Assembly: GCA_002346535.1 (NCBI GenBank)
Contig: DDZZ01000067.1
Span: forward strand, 34,623 to 98,622
Source of the DNA: Opitutales bacterium UBA2995
GTDB lineage: Bacteria; Verrucomicrobiota; Verrucomicrobiia; Opitutales; UBA2995
Reading direction: 5' to 3'
Length of the DNA stretch: 64,000 bases
Below are positions 19,162 to 28,846 of this stretch, in pieces. The notes below the pieces were generated by a model. It did not search any database. It saw only the letters and a program-made list of their open reading frames with translations, and was not told the DNA's origin. A program made the translations under genes and the position numbers. Within the stretch, counting starts at the first letter, position 1; each line of letters starts with the position of its first letter.

Positions 19162-19911
19162 ATGAAACTAACCTATTTTTCTATTTGTGCGATTACCCCC
19201 TTGATTTTGATTGCTTGCGGACCAACCGGCAATAGCGCCTCAAGTGATGGTTGGATCAGCCTGTTTAATGGACAGGATCTGACAGGCTGGGAAACCAAGG
19301 TCGAAGGGGCCGACGAAGTCTGGTCAGGGGTAAATGGCGTGATCGACTGCCAACCCAAATTACAGCCCCGCGGGGACAAAGCATTGTGGACGGTAGACAG
19401 TTATCAGGATTTTGAACTTCACGTGGAATGGCGCATCAAAGAGAAAAAAGGTATCTATAATGTCCCGGTCGTTCTACCAGATGGAAGTTACCAATTGGAT
19501 GCCAATGGCGAGCGAGTGGTAAACCCGCAACCGGGTGCAGACTCCGGCGTTTACTTGCGCGGTACCAACAAAGCTCAGTTAAACATCTGGTGCTGGCCCA
19601 TAGGCTCGGGTGAAGTTTACGGCTATCGCCATAATCAAGAAGATCCGGTTGTAAGAGCCGGAGTAACACCCAAGGTGAATGCCGACAAACCGGTGGGTGA
19701 ATGGAATACTTTTCATATCACTATGGTTGGAGACCGTTTGTCTGTCGTACTTAACGGTCAACAGGTTCTTGAAAATGCGCAGCTCCCAGGCGTTCCAGAT
19801 TCAGGTCCAATAGCCGTACAGCACCATGGAGGTTACGATACTGAAAAAGACCAGTGGAATGGAGCATCAAGCCTGGTTCAATTCCGCAATATAAGGATCA
19901 AGGAGCTTTGA
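19162..19911 (+). CDS. DUF1080 (3-keto-disaccharide hydrolase-like) lipoprotein
   Basis: 249 residues with a lipoprotein signal ending LIAC (Cys19). WISLFNGQDLTGWE is the canonical DUF1080 opening, and the jelly-roll continues to FRNIRIKEL at the end. The domain is related to concanavalin-like folds; some members hydrolyse 3-keto-glycosides produced by Gfo/Idh/MocA-type dehydrogenases. That would fit the many oxidoreductases nearby (inference). A sulfatase begins 26 bp downstream on the same strand. Confidence 0.88.
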   Translation: MKLTYFSICAITPLILIACGPTGNSASSDGWISLFNGQDLTGWETKVEGADEVWSGVNGVIDCQPKLQPRGDKALWTVDSYQDFELHVEWRIKEKKGIYNVPVVLPDGSYQLDANGERVVNPQPGADSGVYLRGTNKAQLNIWCWPIGSGEVYGYRHNQEDPVVRAGVTPKVNADKPVGEWNTFHITMVGDRLSVVLNGQQVLENAQLPGVPDSGPIAVQHHGGYDTEKDQWNGASSLVQFRNIRIKEL

Positions 19912-19937
19912 GCCCCTGCTAAAACAATCTGCATTTC

Positions 19938-21347
19938 ATGAAACTAAAACCTCTTCTCGCCTTTCTTATTTGGTGCAGCCCCCTTTTTGCCAGTCACCAC
20001 CAACCCAACTTCGTTATAATTTTTTGCGATGACCTAGGCTATGGCGACTTAGGATCATTCGGTAATCCAACCATTCGAACGCCTCATCTGGATCGCCTGG
20101 CCCATGAAGGCCAGAAATGGACACAATTTTATTCAGCCGATCCAATTTGCACACCAAGTCGAGCCGGTCTACTCACCGGACGCTATCCAATTCGCAGTGG
20201 GATGACTTCGGCCGCTAGAGGCGTTTTGTTTCCAAATTCCTCCGGCGGTCTTCCGCAAAAAGAGGTTACCATTGCCGAAGTTTTAAAGCAAAAGAACTAC
20301 GCAACAGCCGCAGTTGGGAAATGGCACCTGGGTCATCTGCCACAACACCTTCCCATGACCCAAGGTTTCGATTTCTACTACGGTATCCCTTATTCCAACG
20401 ATATGGCAAAAATCAAAGGCGCACCCAATTATCGTGCGGGCGCAGAAGACCCTGACTATTACCCTGACTTTAAGGATTTTGATGTGCCACTCATGGAGGA
20501 TGAGAAAAATGTCGAATGGCCAGCGGATCAGAATACAATTTCCAAGCGTTATACCGAAAGAAGCGTTCAATTTATTGAAGACAACAAGGATCGACCCTTC
20601 TTCCTCTACTTGGCCCATTCGATGCCACACATCCCCTTGTTTTTGTCAGAGGCCTTTCGAGGAAAAAGTATTCGGGGATTGTATGGGGACGTAATTGAAG
20701 AAATTGACTGGAGTGCCGGACAAATCCTCGACACTCTTCGTAGGCTGAATCTGGATATAAAGACAATTGTCGTATTTACATCCGATAACGGGCCTTGGTT
20801 GTCGTTTAAGACCCATGGCGGATCCGCCGGGCCTTTGCGAGCAGGGAAAGGCACAACCTTTGAAGGTGGTCAACGTGTGCCGACTATCTTCTGGGCACCT
20901 GGAATATTTCCACCGCGTGTCGTTAATGAAATGGGGGCTTCCATCGACCTTCTGACCACTTTTGCATCCCTTTCTGGCACCAACGCACCGATGGATCGGA
21001 AGATGGACGGCTATGATTTGTCACCAGCACTGATGGGGACAGGAAGAAGTCCACGCAACGAATTCTTTTATTGGAATAGGGCCGTCCTTCATGCCGTTCG
21101 GTCGGGGCCATGGAAACTGCATTTTTGGCAGAACCACCCAGTCACCTACAGCCGCGTTCACAAATTGGATACACCGGAGCTATACCACCTAGAAAAGGAT
21201 ATTTCAGAAGCTTACGAAATAGCTACCGCAAACCCAGATATAGTCACCTACCTCACGCAAAAAGCGGAGATGCATAAGCAGGACACGGAAGGCTCTCTAC
21301 CAGATCAAAACGGAGCATTAATACCCGGGTTTAAATACCGGCGCTAG
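19938..21347 (+). CDS. Sulfatase (arylsulfatase A-like), exported
   Basis: 469 residues, signal peptide ~1-19. CDDLGYGDLG (Asp31, Asp32), the formylglycine motif C-T-P-S-R (Cys71), RYPIRSGM, GKWHLGH and TSDNGPW are all present and in order. This is the arylsulfatase A/N-acetylgalactosamine-6-sulfatase-like branch, so sulfated hexosamine or galactose substrates are possible. Likely co-transcribed with the DUF1080 lipoprotein upstream. Complete, ending at 21347; a convergent dipeptidase gene follows after ~120 bp. Confidence 0.93.
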   Translation: MKLKPLLAFLIWCSPLFASHHQPNFVIIFCDDLGYGDLGSFGNPTIRTPHLDRLAHEGQKWTQFYSADPICTPSRAGLLTGRYPIRSGMTSAARGVLFPNSSGGLPQKEVTIAEVLKQKNYATAAVGKWHLGHLPQHLPMTQGFDFYYGIPYSNDMAKIKGAPNYRAGAEDPDYYPDFKDFDVPLMEDEKNVEWPADQNTISKRYTERSVQFIEDNKDRPFFLYLAHSMPHIPLFLSEAFRGKSIRGLYGDVIEEIDWSAGQILDTLRRLNLDIKTIVVFTSDNGPWLSFKTHGGSAGPLRAGKGTTFEGGQRVPTIFWAPGIFPPRVVNEMGASIDLLTTFASLSGTNAPMDRKMDGYDLSPALMGTGRSPRNEFFYWNRAVLHAVRSGPWKLHFWQNHPVTYSRVHKLDTPELYHLEKDISEAYEIATANPDIVTYLTQKAEMHKQDTEGSLPDQNGALIPGFKYRR

Positions 21348-21470
21348 AAAACTTTCTAGTTCTTCGATTTAGAGACTAATTCTTCACTAAAAAAATTTAT
21401 ATGCGCTAATCCTCGGTAACCAGACAGAACAGCATAAGTCGTTTTTGCGCTTTTTGTGGTTTTCCGATCC

Positions 21471-22535
21471 TTAACTCCATACATTCTTCAAAAAACGCAC
21501 CCAGTTTTTCCAGGCGATGTTTTCAAGGTCCTCTTGAGTGTAACCCCTAGCCTCCAGCATAGGAAATACTTTTTGCACATCGGCGATCGTATCCAAATCC
21601 TGGGGACTTTGTTCGGTTCCGAAGCCACCATCAAGATCGGTTCCAATCGCCGAATGTAGGGAGTTTCCTGCCAACTGACACACGCGATCAATGTTTTTCA
21701 CCACGTGTTCCAACTTTGGCTTTAACTCTTCAACGGTAGATATGCGTTTAATCCAATCGGGCACCAGCATCCAAGCATCGAGAACGGCTCCGATTACCGC
21801 ACCCCGTTCGATGAGCTCTAGTATCTGTTCGTCCGTGAACTGCCGTTTATCAGGCACGAATGCACGACAATTGGAATGGCTGGCCCAAACATGTCCAGAA
21901 AAATGGTCCATTGCCTCACGATAGCTTTCATCACACAGGTGCGTCGCATCGAGTATGATATTCAATCGCTCAAGTTCCTTTAATAGTTCCCGACCTTTTC
22001 TTCCTATCCCACCCTCAGAGTCGGTGCCATGCGCATAAGTACCGGGACCGTAATGGGCTGGTCCCATGGCGCGAAGCCCTTGTTCGTAGGAGCGCTCAAC
22101 ATGGCCTAAAGTTACCATAGAGTCAGCGCCTTCTAAACTGAGTACGTATCCAATCGGTGTGGTTTCTGGATCCTCCTGCCAGGCGCTAATCTGAGCGTCC
22201 AAACCCTCAGAGTCGGTGATCGGATTCAACTCACCGGCCCCTTCCATAGCGCGATACCAGTTGAGTTGTCCCTGAGTTTGCGCCCAGGCCTGTTCAGGAG
22301 AATGCCATCCAGGCAACGTATTTCCAGGTTTCACGTAACGGGCAATTTGGGTAGCTACACAAAGGCCAATTCCTCCTTGCCGCATAGCGGGAAAGGACAC
22401 CGTGTTGTTCGCCCGGTCCTTTTTGTCGGTCATACCCTCTTCAGAAGTCCGGATGGCTTCCACACTCCACCGTAAGTCTCGATTCCATTCGAGAGCGTTC
22501 ATAGACAAATCTAAGTGTGCATCAAATAACAGCAT
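21471..22535 (-). CDS. Membrane-dipeptidase family (peptidase M19)
   Basis: 354 residues. FDAHLDL at the N-terminus gives the first metal ligands (D-x-H-x-D), LEGADSM the bridging Glu, DATHLCDES and SHSNCRAF the His ligands, and GTDLDGGFG the C-terminal Asp: a full M19 set. No signal peptide, so cytosolic. The family hydrolyses dipeptides, often with a D-residue, and some members act on other amide or lactone substrates. A D-threonine-aldolase-like gene lies ~530 bp away on the same strand, hinting at D-amino-acid metabolism (inference). Confidence 0.92.
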   Translation of the reverse strand: MLLFDAHLDLSMNALEWNRDLRWSVEAIRTSEEGMTDKKDRANNTVSFPAMRQGGIGLCVATQIARYVKPGNTLPGWHSPEQAWAQTQGQLNWYRAMEGAGELNPITDSEGLDAQISAWQEDPETTPIGYVLSLEGADSMVTLGHVERSYEQGLRAMGPAHYGPGTYAHGTDSEGGIGRKGRELLKELERLNIILDATHLCDESYREAMDHFSGHVWASHSNCRAFVPDKRQFTDEQILELIERGAVIGAVLDAWMLVPDWIKRISTVEELKPKLEHVVKNIDRVCQLAGNSLHSAIGTDLDGGFGTEQSPQDLDTIADVQKVFPMLEARGYTQEDLENIAWKNWVRFLKNVWS

Positions 22536-22601
22536 AGTATCGAAAATTTAATTTAGAGTAACCACAGAAAGCACAAAAGGCACAGAAGATATTGAAGGAA
22601 C

Positions 22602-22973
22602 CTATTGAACAAACTTTCGAACTTGTAATTTACGGGCGCCAAAGTTTACCAACAAGCCATATTCAATATTAGTCGCACGCAAATAAGCGAGAACTTGTGC
22701 AAAATGTTCATTAGCAATCGATTTAACGGCTTTAAATTCTACAAGAATCTTATTTTCAACAACTAGGTCTGCTAAATAATCTCCGACAACAGATCCATTT
22801 TCATCAATTACCGGTATGGATGCTTGCTGATCCACCTTTAGACGAATCTTCGTTAATCGGTTCTGAAGAGAGTTTTCATACACTTTTTCTGAAAATCCAT
22901 TCGTAAAATAGGAACGAGCAGTAAAAACAGATTCACGAATTTAATCAGCGAGAGAATTAATTTCAGTTTTTAT
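22602..22973 (-). pseudogene. GxxExxY protein, interrupted by a stop codon
   Basis: Frame from an ATA (perhaps a lost ATG) at 22973 reads KTEINSLAD, TAA at 22943-22941, then IRESVFTARSYFTNGFSEKV and on to RKLQVRKFV. G-F-S-E-K-V-Y is the naming motif of this ~125-residue family of predicted PD-(D/E)XK-like nucleases, and DYLADLVVENKILVEFKAVK is its acidic core. The downstream 93 codons from a GTG at 22883 are open, but that start would cut the motif. A Lys codon (AAA) turned to TAA is the simplest reading. A second decayed copy is at 34484-34824. Confidence 0.65.
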
Positions 22974-23062
22974 AATTGAAACCTAATTCACAACGAAGAT
23001 AGATAAAAAACTAAGACTTGGGGGTGCATGCGAATTTGTGTCTTCTGTGGTTTCAATCAAAA

Positions 23063-24172
23063 CTACAACCTATGCCTGGCCGCATTCTTCCAGGTTCCCA
23101 CAACCCGCTGACCTTCGATCACATTTACATGATCATACAAAGAAACCGTCGGACATATGTGGCTGGGGATTCCAAGGTAAGTACCGCCAACCTGAATGGA
23201 TTCCCAATTCCCAACCTTTGCCACGAGATGCTCCTCACTGTGCCCAATGTATTCAATATCTTCAATCCCTTGAAAGTGTATGCGCGGGTGTGGCATTTCA
23301 GAGGCGACTGCTTTGTGTCCTAAATCAAAACAAACGACTCCATATGTCGGTTTGCTAATCACGCGACTTACCAAAAAAGCTGCGTTTTCGAATTCCATTT
23401 CCGGAAACTGCCTGCTGTAATTGTAATCCCAGATAAGGGTAGTTCCCGGACTCAGTTCTACCCCATCCCGTTTAGCATGAATGGGAAAGGTTGGAGATCC
23501 GCCGGCAACCACAACCGGAGGTGCAAATCCCAGTTTTTCAAGCTGCAGCATAAAGTTTTCAACCTGATCATAGGCTTCGTTGACGCTATGTTCAAGCTCA
23601 CACACGTCCGCATTTTTGATATGACCATCGTAAACATGCAAACCCTTGACATCGAGATAAGATGCTTCGTGAAGCTGTTTGTAACGGGCCATCGCCTCCA
23701 GTCCGAGCTCTACTCCCGTTCGATTCATGCCAACATTGAGATCCAAAAATGCCCCAAGGCGCATCGAAGATTCAGCACAGGCAGCATTTACTTGGCCTAT
23801 TACAGCCGAGTTATCCAGTAGCACGGAGTAACTGGATTCTGGAAAGACTTTCGCAATTTCAATATAGCTTTGGATATGCGGACCAACAGGCTGCATCGCC
23901 AACAGCACATCGTCTGCATATTCTTTGCCGAGTAATTCGGCCTCAGCCAGGGTGGCACACTTAAACCGGTCAATCCCACACTCCATCTGCATGCGAATTA
24001 CCTCGGCCGACTTATGCGTCTTGATATGCGGGCGCAAATGACCAGGATCACCGGCAATAGCAATCATCCTATCGATGTTACGCTGAATCCTATCAGGATA
24101 AAACAAGAGCGCTGGGGAAGAAACTTCTGCAATTTCAGGGAAATTTTCGGGGAAAAGAGACATCCCTACCAT
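23063..24172 (-). CDS. D-threonine aldolase-like PLP enzyme (fold-type III)
   Basis: About 369 residues. RPHIKTHKS carries the PLP-binding Lys of the alanine-racemase-like N-terminal barrel, VDVKGLHVYDGH-type residues line the barrel, and the C-terminal SHICPTVSLYDHV gives the His/Asp-type metal site of D-threonine aldolase/D-serine dehydratase. ATGs at 24172 and 24163 are both possible starts. Predicted to cleave a D-3-hydroxyamino acid to an aldehyde and glycine, or to deaminate it. Cytosolic. Same strand as the M19 dipeptidase, with the GxxExxY remnant between them. Confidence 0.87.
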   Translation of the reverse strand: MVGMSLFPENFPEIAEVSSPALLFYPDRIQRNIDRMIAIAGDPGHLRPHIKTHKSAEVIRMQMECGIDRFKCATLAEAELLGKEYADDVLLAMQPVGPHIQSYIEIAKVFPESSYSVLLDNSAVIGQVNAACAESSMRLGAFLDLNVGMNRTGVELGLEAMARYKQLHEASYLDVKGLHVYDGHIKNADVCELEHSVNEAYDQVENFMLQLEKLGFAPPVVVAGGSPTFPIHAKRDGVELSPGTTLIWDYNYSRQFPEMEFENAAFLVSRVISKPTYGVVCFDLGHKAVASEMPHPRIHFQGIEDIEYIGHSEEHLVAKVGNWESIQVGGTYLGIPSHICPTVSLYDHVNVIEGQRVVGTWKNAARHRL

Positions 24173-24201
24173 ATTCAAGTCCAAAAGCTGCTCCTACAAG
24201 T

Positions 24202-24693
24202 CTAAGCGTCCGGAAGCGTAATTAGGACATCGTCAAACTGCTTGTCCGTCGGCAAGGCATTGGGTTGGCGCAAATCGATGTTTTCACCCGTGCCGTCAGC
24301 TGCGTCGCCTTCATTTTTCCAGTCGCCAGCATTCAAAGTACCTCGCCGACGAAGTTGCTAAGTCCCTCCAATTCCGGTGTCCAGATTCACAAATACATCC
24401 CTGCCTTCAACTCTTCTAGAATCCATCTTCGAATCGGGAGGAGGCGGTGGCGGTGCAGTCCATATGAAAATGCCATCACGATCATCTTCCAACTCCGCCC
24501 AAAACGCCACTTGGCCGGCTTCGTTGTTCACAGCTTTTCCAAAAGTTGCTCCAAGTAATCCTCTTCCGAAAGTTTCGTTACCGTCGATGGCTGGCGCGAC
24601 TTCAATAAGGATTGTCTGGATTGTTTCCTAGCCCAGCAAAGCAAACGGAAGTCCAATAAAAAGAATAAATAGGGGTAGTCTTTTGCTCAGCAT
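24202..24693 (-). pseudogene. Secreted protein with NxxGxxAF-type repeat, decayed
   Basis: From an ATG at 24693 the minus strand encodes a signal-like segment (LFILFIGLPFALLG), TAG, then about 98 open codons including NNEAGQVAFWAELEDDRDG, the NxxGxxAF repeat found in large secreted proteins of this group, a second in-frame TAG, and a further 50 codons ending FDDVLITLPDA at a third TAG. All pieces share one frame. The original protein was probably much longer. Not recognised beyond the repeat. It fills the gap between the D-threonine-aldolase-like gene and the next oxidoreductase. Confidence 0.5.
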
Positions 24694-24824
24694 GCTGTTA
24701 GTATACTTAAGATCTTTTGGCCAAAAGATTATTCTACTCCTTCAATCCTTGTAAACGCCGCAATAGGGTGAAATAAATCCCATCCTCGAAACAAAAACCC
24801 TGAAACGCGGATCACCCCAAAATC

Positions 24825-25874
24825 ATGGCCACAAACAAATACAACGTAGGAGTTATTGGCTACGGCTGGGCTGCAACGGCTCACATAGACGCGATTAACG
24901 CAACCAACCAAGGCACAGTCACAGCGGTTTACTCCTCCAGAGAGCTAAAGCCAGCTGAGCTAAAGTCTACTCACGGCACAAACATCGTCCCCTACAAAAA
25001 CGTCGATGAGCTCCTTGCAGATCCCAATGTCGATACGGTTTCCATCACCTCCTACCCTATTCAACATACAAAACAAGCCATCGCTGCGGCGAAAGCGGGT
25101 AAGAATCTGATTATCGAAAAACCACTGGCCCTCACTTGGGAGGATTGCCGAGCAATTCAGTCAGCGGTTAAGGAGGCAGGAGTGAAAGCGTGTGTTTGTT
25201 TTGAGGTGCGTTTCATCAGCCAGTTCCAAAGCATCAAAAAGATAATCAATGAAGGCCTTTTAGGTGAAATCCATTACGCAGAAGTCGATTACTATCATGG
25301 GGTCGGCCCCTGGTACGGCCAATACCGCTGGAATACGACCAAAGAAAATGGTGGAAGTAGTTTACTTTCAGCAGGCTGCCATGCACTCGATGCAATGCTG
25401 ATGTGCATTGACGATGAAGTCGTAAGTGTTTCTTCGATGAATGCCCAATCCAGTCACGAAATTTTCACCAAATACGAGTATCCGACAACTACAGTCACTT
25501 TACTCAACTTTGCCAGTGGCAAGGTCGGAAAAGTCGCTTCCGTCATCGATTGCTTCCAACCCTATTATTTTCACACACATTTAGTTGGCAGTGAAGGCAG
25601 TCTTCTGGACAACAAAATCTACTCCAATAAGTTACACTTGCGTGACAAAAAATGGGCAAAACTACCGATGGCTTTAGCCGATTCGGGGGATGTAATGGAC
25701 CATCCCTATACGGACCAATTCCAGGCATTTTTTGATACCTTGGACAGAGTGGAGAACATGCCCTTCACTTCTCTGGATGAATCCATGAAATCATTTGAAG
25801 TAATCTTTGCTGCGGATAAATCAGCAGCCGAAGCAAGGCCGGTATCAATAGCAGAAATTCGCGGTGAAGGATAA
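24825..25874 (+). CDS. Gfo/Idh/MocA-family oxidoreductase
   Basis: 349 residues. GVIGYGWAATAHIDAI is the nucleotide-binding start, LIIEKPLALTWEDC the conserved Lys loop, and SAGCHALDAMLM the His of the substrate domain. Standard length for the family. The next gene, a PIG-L deacetylase, starts at a GTG overlapping its last 11 nt, so the two are translated together. The pairing suggests that an acetylated aminosugar derivative is deacetylated and oxidised by the same operon (inference). Confidence 0.9.
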   Translation: MATNKYNVGVIGYGWAATAHIDAINATNQGTVTAVYSSRELKPAELKSTHGTNIVPYKNVDELLADPNVDTVSITSYPIQHTKQAIAAAKAGKNLIIEKPLALTWEDCRAIQSAVKEAGVKACVCFEVRFISQFQSIKKIINEGLLGEIHYAEVDYYHGVGPWYGQYRWNTTKENGGSSLLSAGCHALDAMLMCIDDEVVSVSSMNAQSSHEIFTKYEYPTTTVTLLNFASGKVGKVASVIDCFQPYYFHTHLVGSEGSLLDNKIYSNKLHLRDKKWAKLPMALADSGDVMDHPYTDQFQAFFDTLDRVENMPFTSLDESMKSFEVIFAADKSAAEARPVSIAEIRGEG

Positions 25875-26673
25875 ACCTCGATCCGCGTTGGCGGTCTGCG
25901 CCCACCCGGACGACATAGAGTTTATAGCAGCAGGTACATTACTCCTCCTCAAAGAAAAGGGCTGGGAAATCCATTACATGAATCTTTCTGGAGGTGATTT
26001 GGGAAGCCTAACTCATAATCGAGAGGAGACGAGGAATATCCGCACACAGGAAGGTCAGAGTGCCGCGAAAATATTAGGCGCAACTTTCCACGATCCGGTA
26101 AGCAATGACCTGGAGATTCTTTACGACACGGATACGATAAAAAAGATCGCAGCAGTGATCCGGGAGACTCATCCTTCAATCATTCTGACCCATGCCTTGT
26201 GTGATTACATGATCGATCATGAAAATACAGCCCGTCTGACTGTTACCGCCGCTTTCGTGAAAGGGATGAAAAACTACCAAACAAATCCGCCCCGGGAACC
26301 GATAGGAAACGACGTAACCATTTACCATGGCATGCCTCACTGGCTTCAAACTCCCTTAAGGCAAAAGGTACGGTCAGGGCTTTACGTGGATACAGCCTCC
26401 GTACAACCCAAAAAACGGGAAGCCCTCGCAGCTCACAAAAGCCAAAAAGAATTTCTCGAGGCCACCCAGGGCATGGATTTTTACCTCGTGGCGATGGATG
26501 AATTATCTAGAGGAGTCGGGAAATTGTCAGAAAAATTCGAATACGCGGAAAGCTGGAATCGACACCTGCATCTTGGCTTTAGTGTCAATAAGCAGGATCC
26601 ATTGGCGGAGGCTTTGCATGACTTATGTCTGGTTGACGAGGATTACGAACGTCAACTGGAGACTCCACGCTGA
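25864..26673 (+). CDS. PIG-L family deacetylase
   Basis: 269 residues from a GTG start that overlaps the upstream oxidoreductase. The zinc motif AHPDDIEF (His14, Asp16, Asp17) and the second His motif DYMIDHENT (around residue 119) are both intact. Predicted cytosolic N-deacetylase of a GlcNAc-type or related amide. Its 3' end overlaps the convergent NRAMP-like gene by about 20 bp. With 8301-9152 it is one of two active-looking PIG-L enzymes in the window. Confidence 0.9.
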   Translation: MKDKPRSALAVCAHPDDIEFIAAGTLLLLKEKGWEIHYMNLSGGDLGSLTHNREETRNIRTQEGQSAAKILGATFHDPVSNDLEILYDTDTIKKIAAVIRETHPSIILTHALCDYMIDHENTARLTVTAAFVKGMKNYQTNPPREPIGNDVTIYHGMPHWLQTPLRQKVRSGLYVDTASVQPKKREALAAHKSQKEFLEATQGMDFYLVAMDELSRGVGKLSEKFEYAESWNRHLHLGFSVNKQDPLAEALHDLCLVDEDYERQLETPR

Positions 26674-27935
26674 GGTTCAATAGACTCTACAGTTTTATCC
26701 AGTGGTGGGCTAATTTTCTGATAAATCTCGGCAGCAGTCAAACAAGCCAAGAACAAAGTCACAATAAATCCAAAAACAGCCAAAGTAAGCATTGGCTTAG
26801 GAATACTCCGATTACCAGTGAGTCCCCTACGCGTTCCCAGGTATATGAGTGCAGCGGCAAGCGCCGGGATACCCAGCACTGTAAGGGCTTGGGCAAAAGT
26901 AATGAGTAGGACGGTGCTACCTTCCTTCATCAATGAGGTGATAGCCACGACCATCCCGACAAACAATACGATTGCTGTTAAATGAATAGGCCAGCGATCT
27001 GTCAATCTGGAGCCTCGACCTAAGGCATCGGACATCACCGTACCACCAATCATTGCGTTGACCAAAAACGAACTGAGAGCACCTGCCAAAATGCCAACCG
27101 CGAATACATACCGTGCTCCAGATCCAAAAAGAGGTTCCAACTGTCTGGCAACGTCTCCCACAAATGCCAGGTTTGCTCCGGCCGGATGCCCATAGAAGGT
27201 GCGCCATGCGGTCATGAGGATGATCATCGTAATCAATCCCAGCACGGAAATGCTCACGATCGAATCAACCATGCCTTTTCGCACATCGCCCAGGCCCCAC
27301 CCACGCTCTCGAACCAGGTAAGCCTGGTAGAATGCACCACCAACCGAAAAAGTTGTACCAATCATGCCAAGGAGTGGGATGAGATCCTTTGATCCGGAAG
27401 TCGGCACTGGATTAAATGACGGTGGAAAAATGAATACCAGGATAAAATTAATCAGAAAAGCAACACCCATGAAGGCTATCAAAAGTTTCATGAGGTTCTC
27501 CACAAAACGATAGAGATTTCGCAACCAATAAAGTATCCCCAAAATGGATACATTGAAAATAATGAGGATAACCATTCTTGATGCACTCGAAAAGATATCC
27601 TCTGTCAACATAGACTCCAACCCGCCAATCAATGCAATGTTATTGGAAGACTGAAATAAGGCCACCAGTGTAAAAAGAACCAACCCAATCAGGAAGGTAA
27701 TGCCTCGCCCCAATCGCGCAGCTAATTCATCGCAAAGACTGTTCTCATAAACAACCCCCAATCGAGCTGATAGCGCCACCATGGCAATCATAAGAATGGC
27801 CGCGCCCAAAATAATCGGAACGCCGATCAATCCAAAACTGGCACCCACCTTTGAGCTAGTCAGGATTGAACCCGGTCCAAGCACGACTGCTGAGACAATA
27901 ATAGCGGGCCCAATCGATTGAAAGAGACGCCTCAT
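26652..27935 (-). CDS. NRAMP-like membrane transporter lacking the metal-site motifs
   Basis: 427 residues, 11 hydrophobic segments. The first segment reads GPAIIVSAVVLGPGSI, aligning with the NRAMP start, but the family's D-P-G-N is G-P-G-S. In the sixth segment, GMIGTTFSVGGAFYQAYLV replaces the region where NRAMP metal transporters have M-P-H. The metal-coordinating residues are thus absent. It is the last gene of an aminosugar operon (TIM-barrel isomerase, nagB, nagA, this gene), overlapping nagA by one base (TGATG; a GTG 3 bp upstream is an alternative start). It may carry a sugar or another solute rather than Mn/Fe (inference). Confidence 0.78.
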   Translation of the reverse strand: MRRLFQSIGPAIIVSAVVLGPGSILTSSKVGASFGLIGVPIILGAAILMIAMVALSARLGVVYENSLCDELAARLGRGITFLIGLVLFTLVALFQSSNNIALIGGLESMLTEDIFSSASRMVILIIFNVSILGILYWLRNLYRFVENLMKLLIAFMGVAFLINFILVFIFPPSFNPVPTSGSKDLIPLLGMIGTTFSVGGAFYQAYLVRERGWGLGDVRKGMVDSIVSISVLGLITMIILMTAWRTFYGHPAGANLAFVGDVARQLEPLFGSGARYVFAVGILAGALSSFLVNAMIGGTVMSDALGRGSRLTDRWPIHLTAIVLFVGMVVAITSLMKEGSTVLLITFAQALTVLGIPALAAALIYLGTRRGLTGNRSIPKPMLTLAVFGFIVTLFLACLTAAEIYQKISPPLDKTVESIEPQRGVSS

Positions 27936-28846
27936 CACTTCATTCCTAAGGCTTTCCGAGGATTATCATCAATGAGATTCTGAATTTCCGAATCATCCAA
28001 GTTGAGATGTTCCCTCAAATTCCTGCTTAGCCTGGACATGGTTAAAGTTGACCCGGCAAGATTGGCTGATCCGGGGCGACGGGCAACTCCAGCTTCATCC
28101 ACTTCTACCTCAAAGTCTGCAAGTCTGTGCAATCCTGGACCCAAACGCGAAGCGCTCATCGCATCGGTCACCATAATCGATCGCTCCAAGCCCACCATAT
28201 CGAGGTAATTTTTCAGAGCAAAAAACTGAATATGGTGACCATCAGGAATATAGCAGATCCATAGTTTATCTCGAAAGTGCAAATAGCGTTGAATCACATT
28301 ATCGTGCCTAGGCAAATCAACGGGACAACCATTCCCAATGTGAGTAACCATAGAAAGCCCACCATCAATGCCACCGCGTAATTGGTCCAAATTCGGATTA
28401 CAGTGACCGGCCGAAACAACAACTCCCTCGCCAACAAGATACCGGATAGTTTCAAAATAGGGGTCCATTTCGGGGGCCAGTGTCAGCAATCGGATCAAAC
28501 CCCCACCAGCTTCCAGCAAACGTTTCGTATCATCGATATTAGCCAGTTTCACGTATTCAGGCTCGTGGGCGCCGATATAGCCCGGAGCAGGATTCAAAAA
28601 CGGACCTTCTAGATGGATCCCCTTGATCATTTTTTGGGCCAAAGGGTCTTGCTCCCTCAAATGCACCAGATTGGCCAACTTATGCAATAGATGGTCCAGG
28701 CTATCTGTTATAACTGTTGCCAAAATGGAATCTACTCCATCGGCCTCCAATGCAGTACAAGCAGAATTCAATTGATCAGCAGAGAGGCTGGTAGCACAAA
28801 AATCGGTCCCCGCATAGCCGTTTACCTGTATATCGAAAGGTTTCAC
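27935..28846 (-). CDS. nagA: N-acetylglucosamine-6-phosphate deacetylase-like amidohydrolase
   Basis: 303 residues from a GTG that overlaps the nagB stop (GTGA). Shorter than the usual ~380 because the N-terminal beta-sandwich is lacking. Active-site motifs are present: HLEGPFLNP (metal Glu), VSAGHCNP, THIGNGCPVDLPRHDN (His ligands and substrate loop), YIPDGHHI and VTDAMSA (catalytic Asp). It should remove acetate from an N-acetylhexosamine-6-phosphate, giving the substrate of the NagB encoded just upstream. Part of the four-gene minus-strand operon 26652-30434. Confidence 0.88.
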   Translation of the reverse strand: MKPFDIQVNGYAGTDFCATSLSADQLNSACTALEADGVDSILATVITDSLDHLLHKLANLVHLREQDPLAQKMIKGIHLEGPFLNPAPGYIGAHEPEYVKLANIDDTKRLLEAGGGLIRLLTLAPEMDPYFETIRYLVGEGVVVSAGHCNPNLDQLRGGIDGGLSMVTHIGNGCPVDLPRHDNVIQRYLHFRDKLWICYIPDGHHIQFFALKNYLDMVGLERSIMVTDAMSASRLGPGLHRLADFEVEVDEAGVARRPGSANLAGSTLTMSRLSRNLREHLNLDDSEIQNLIDDNPRKALGMK

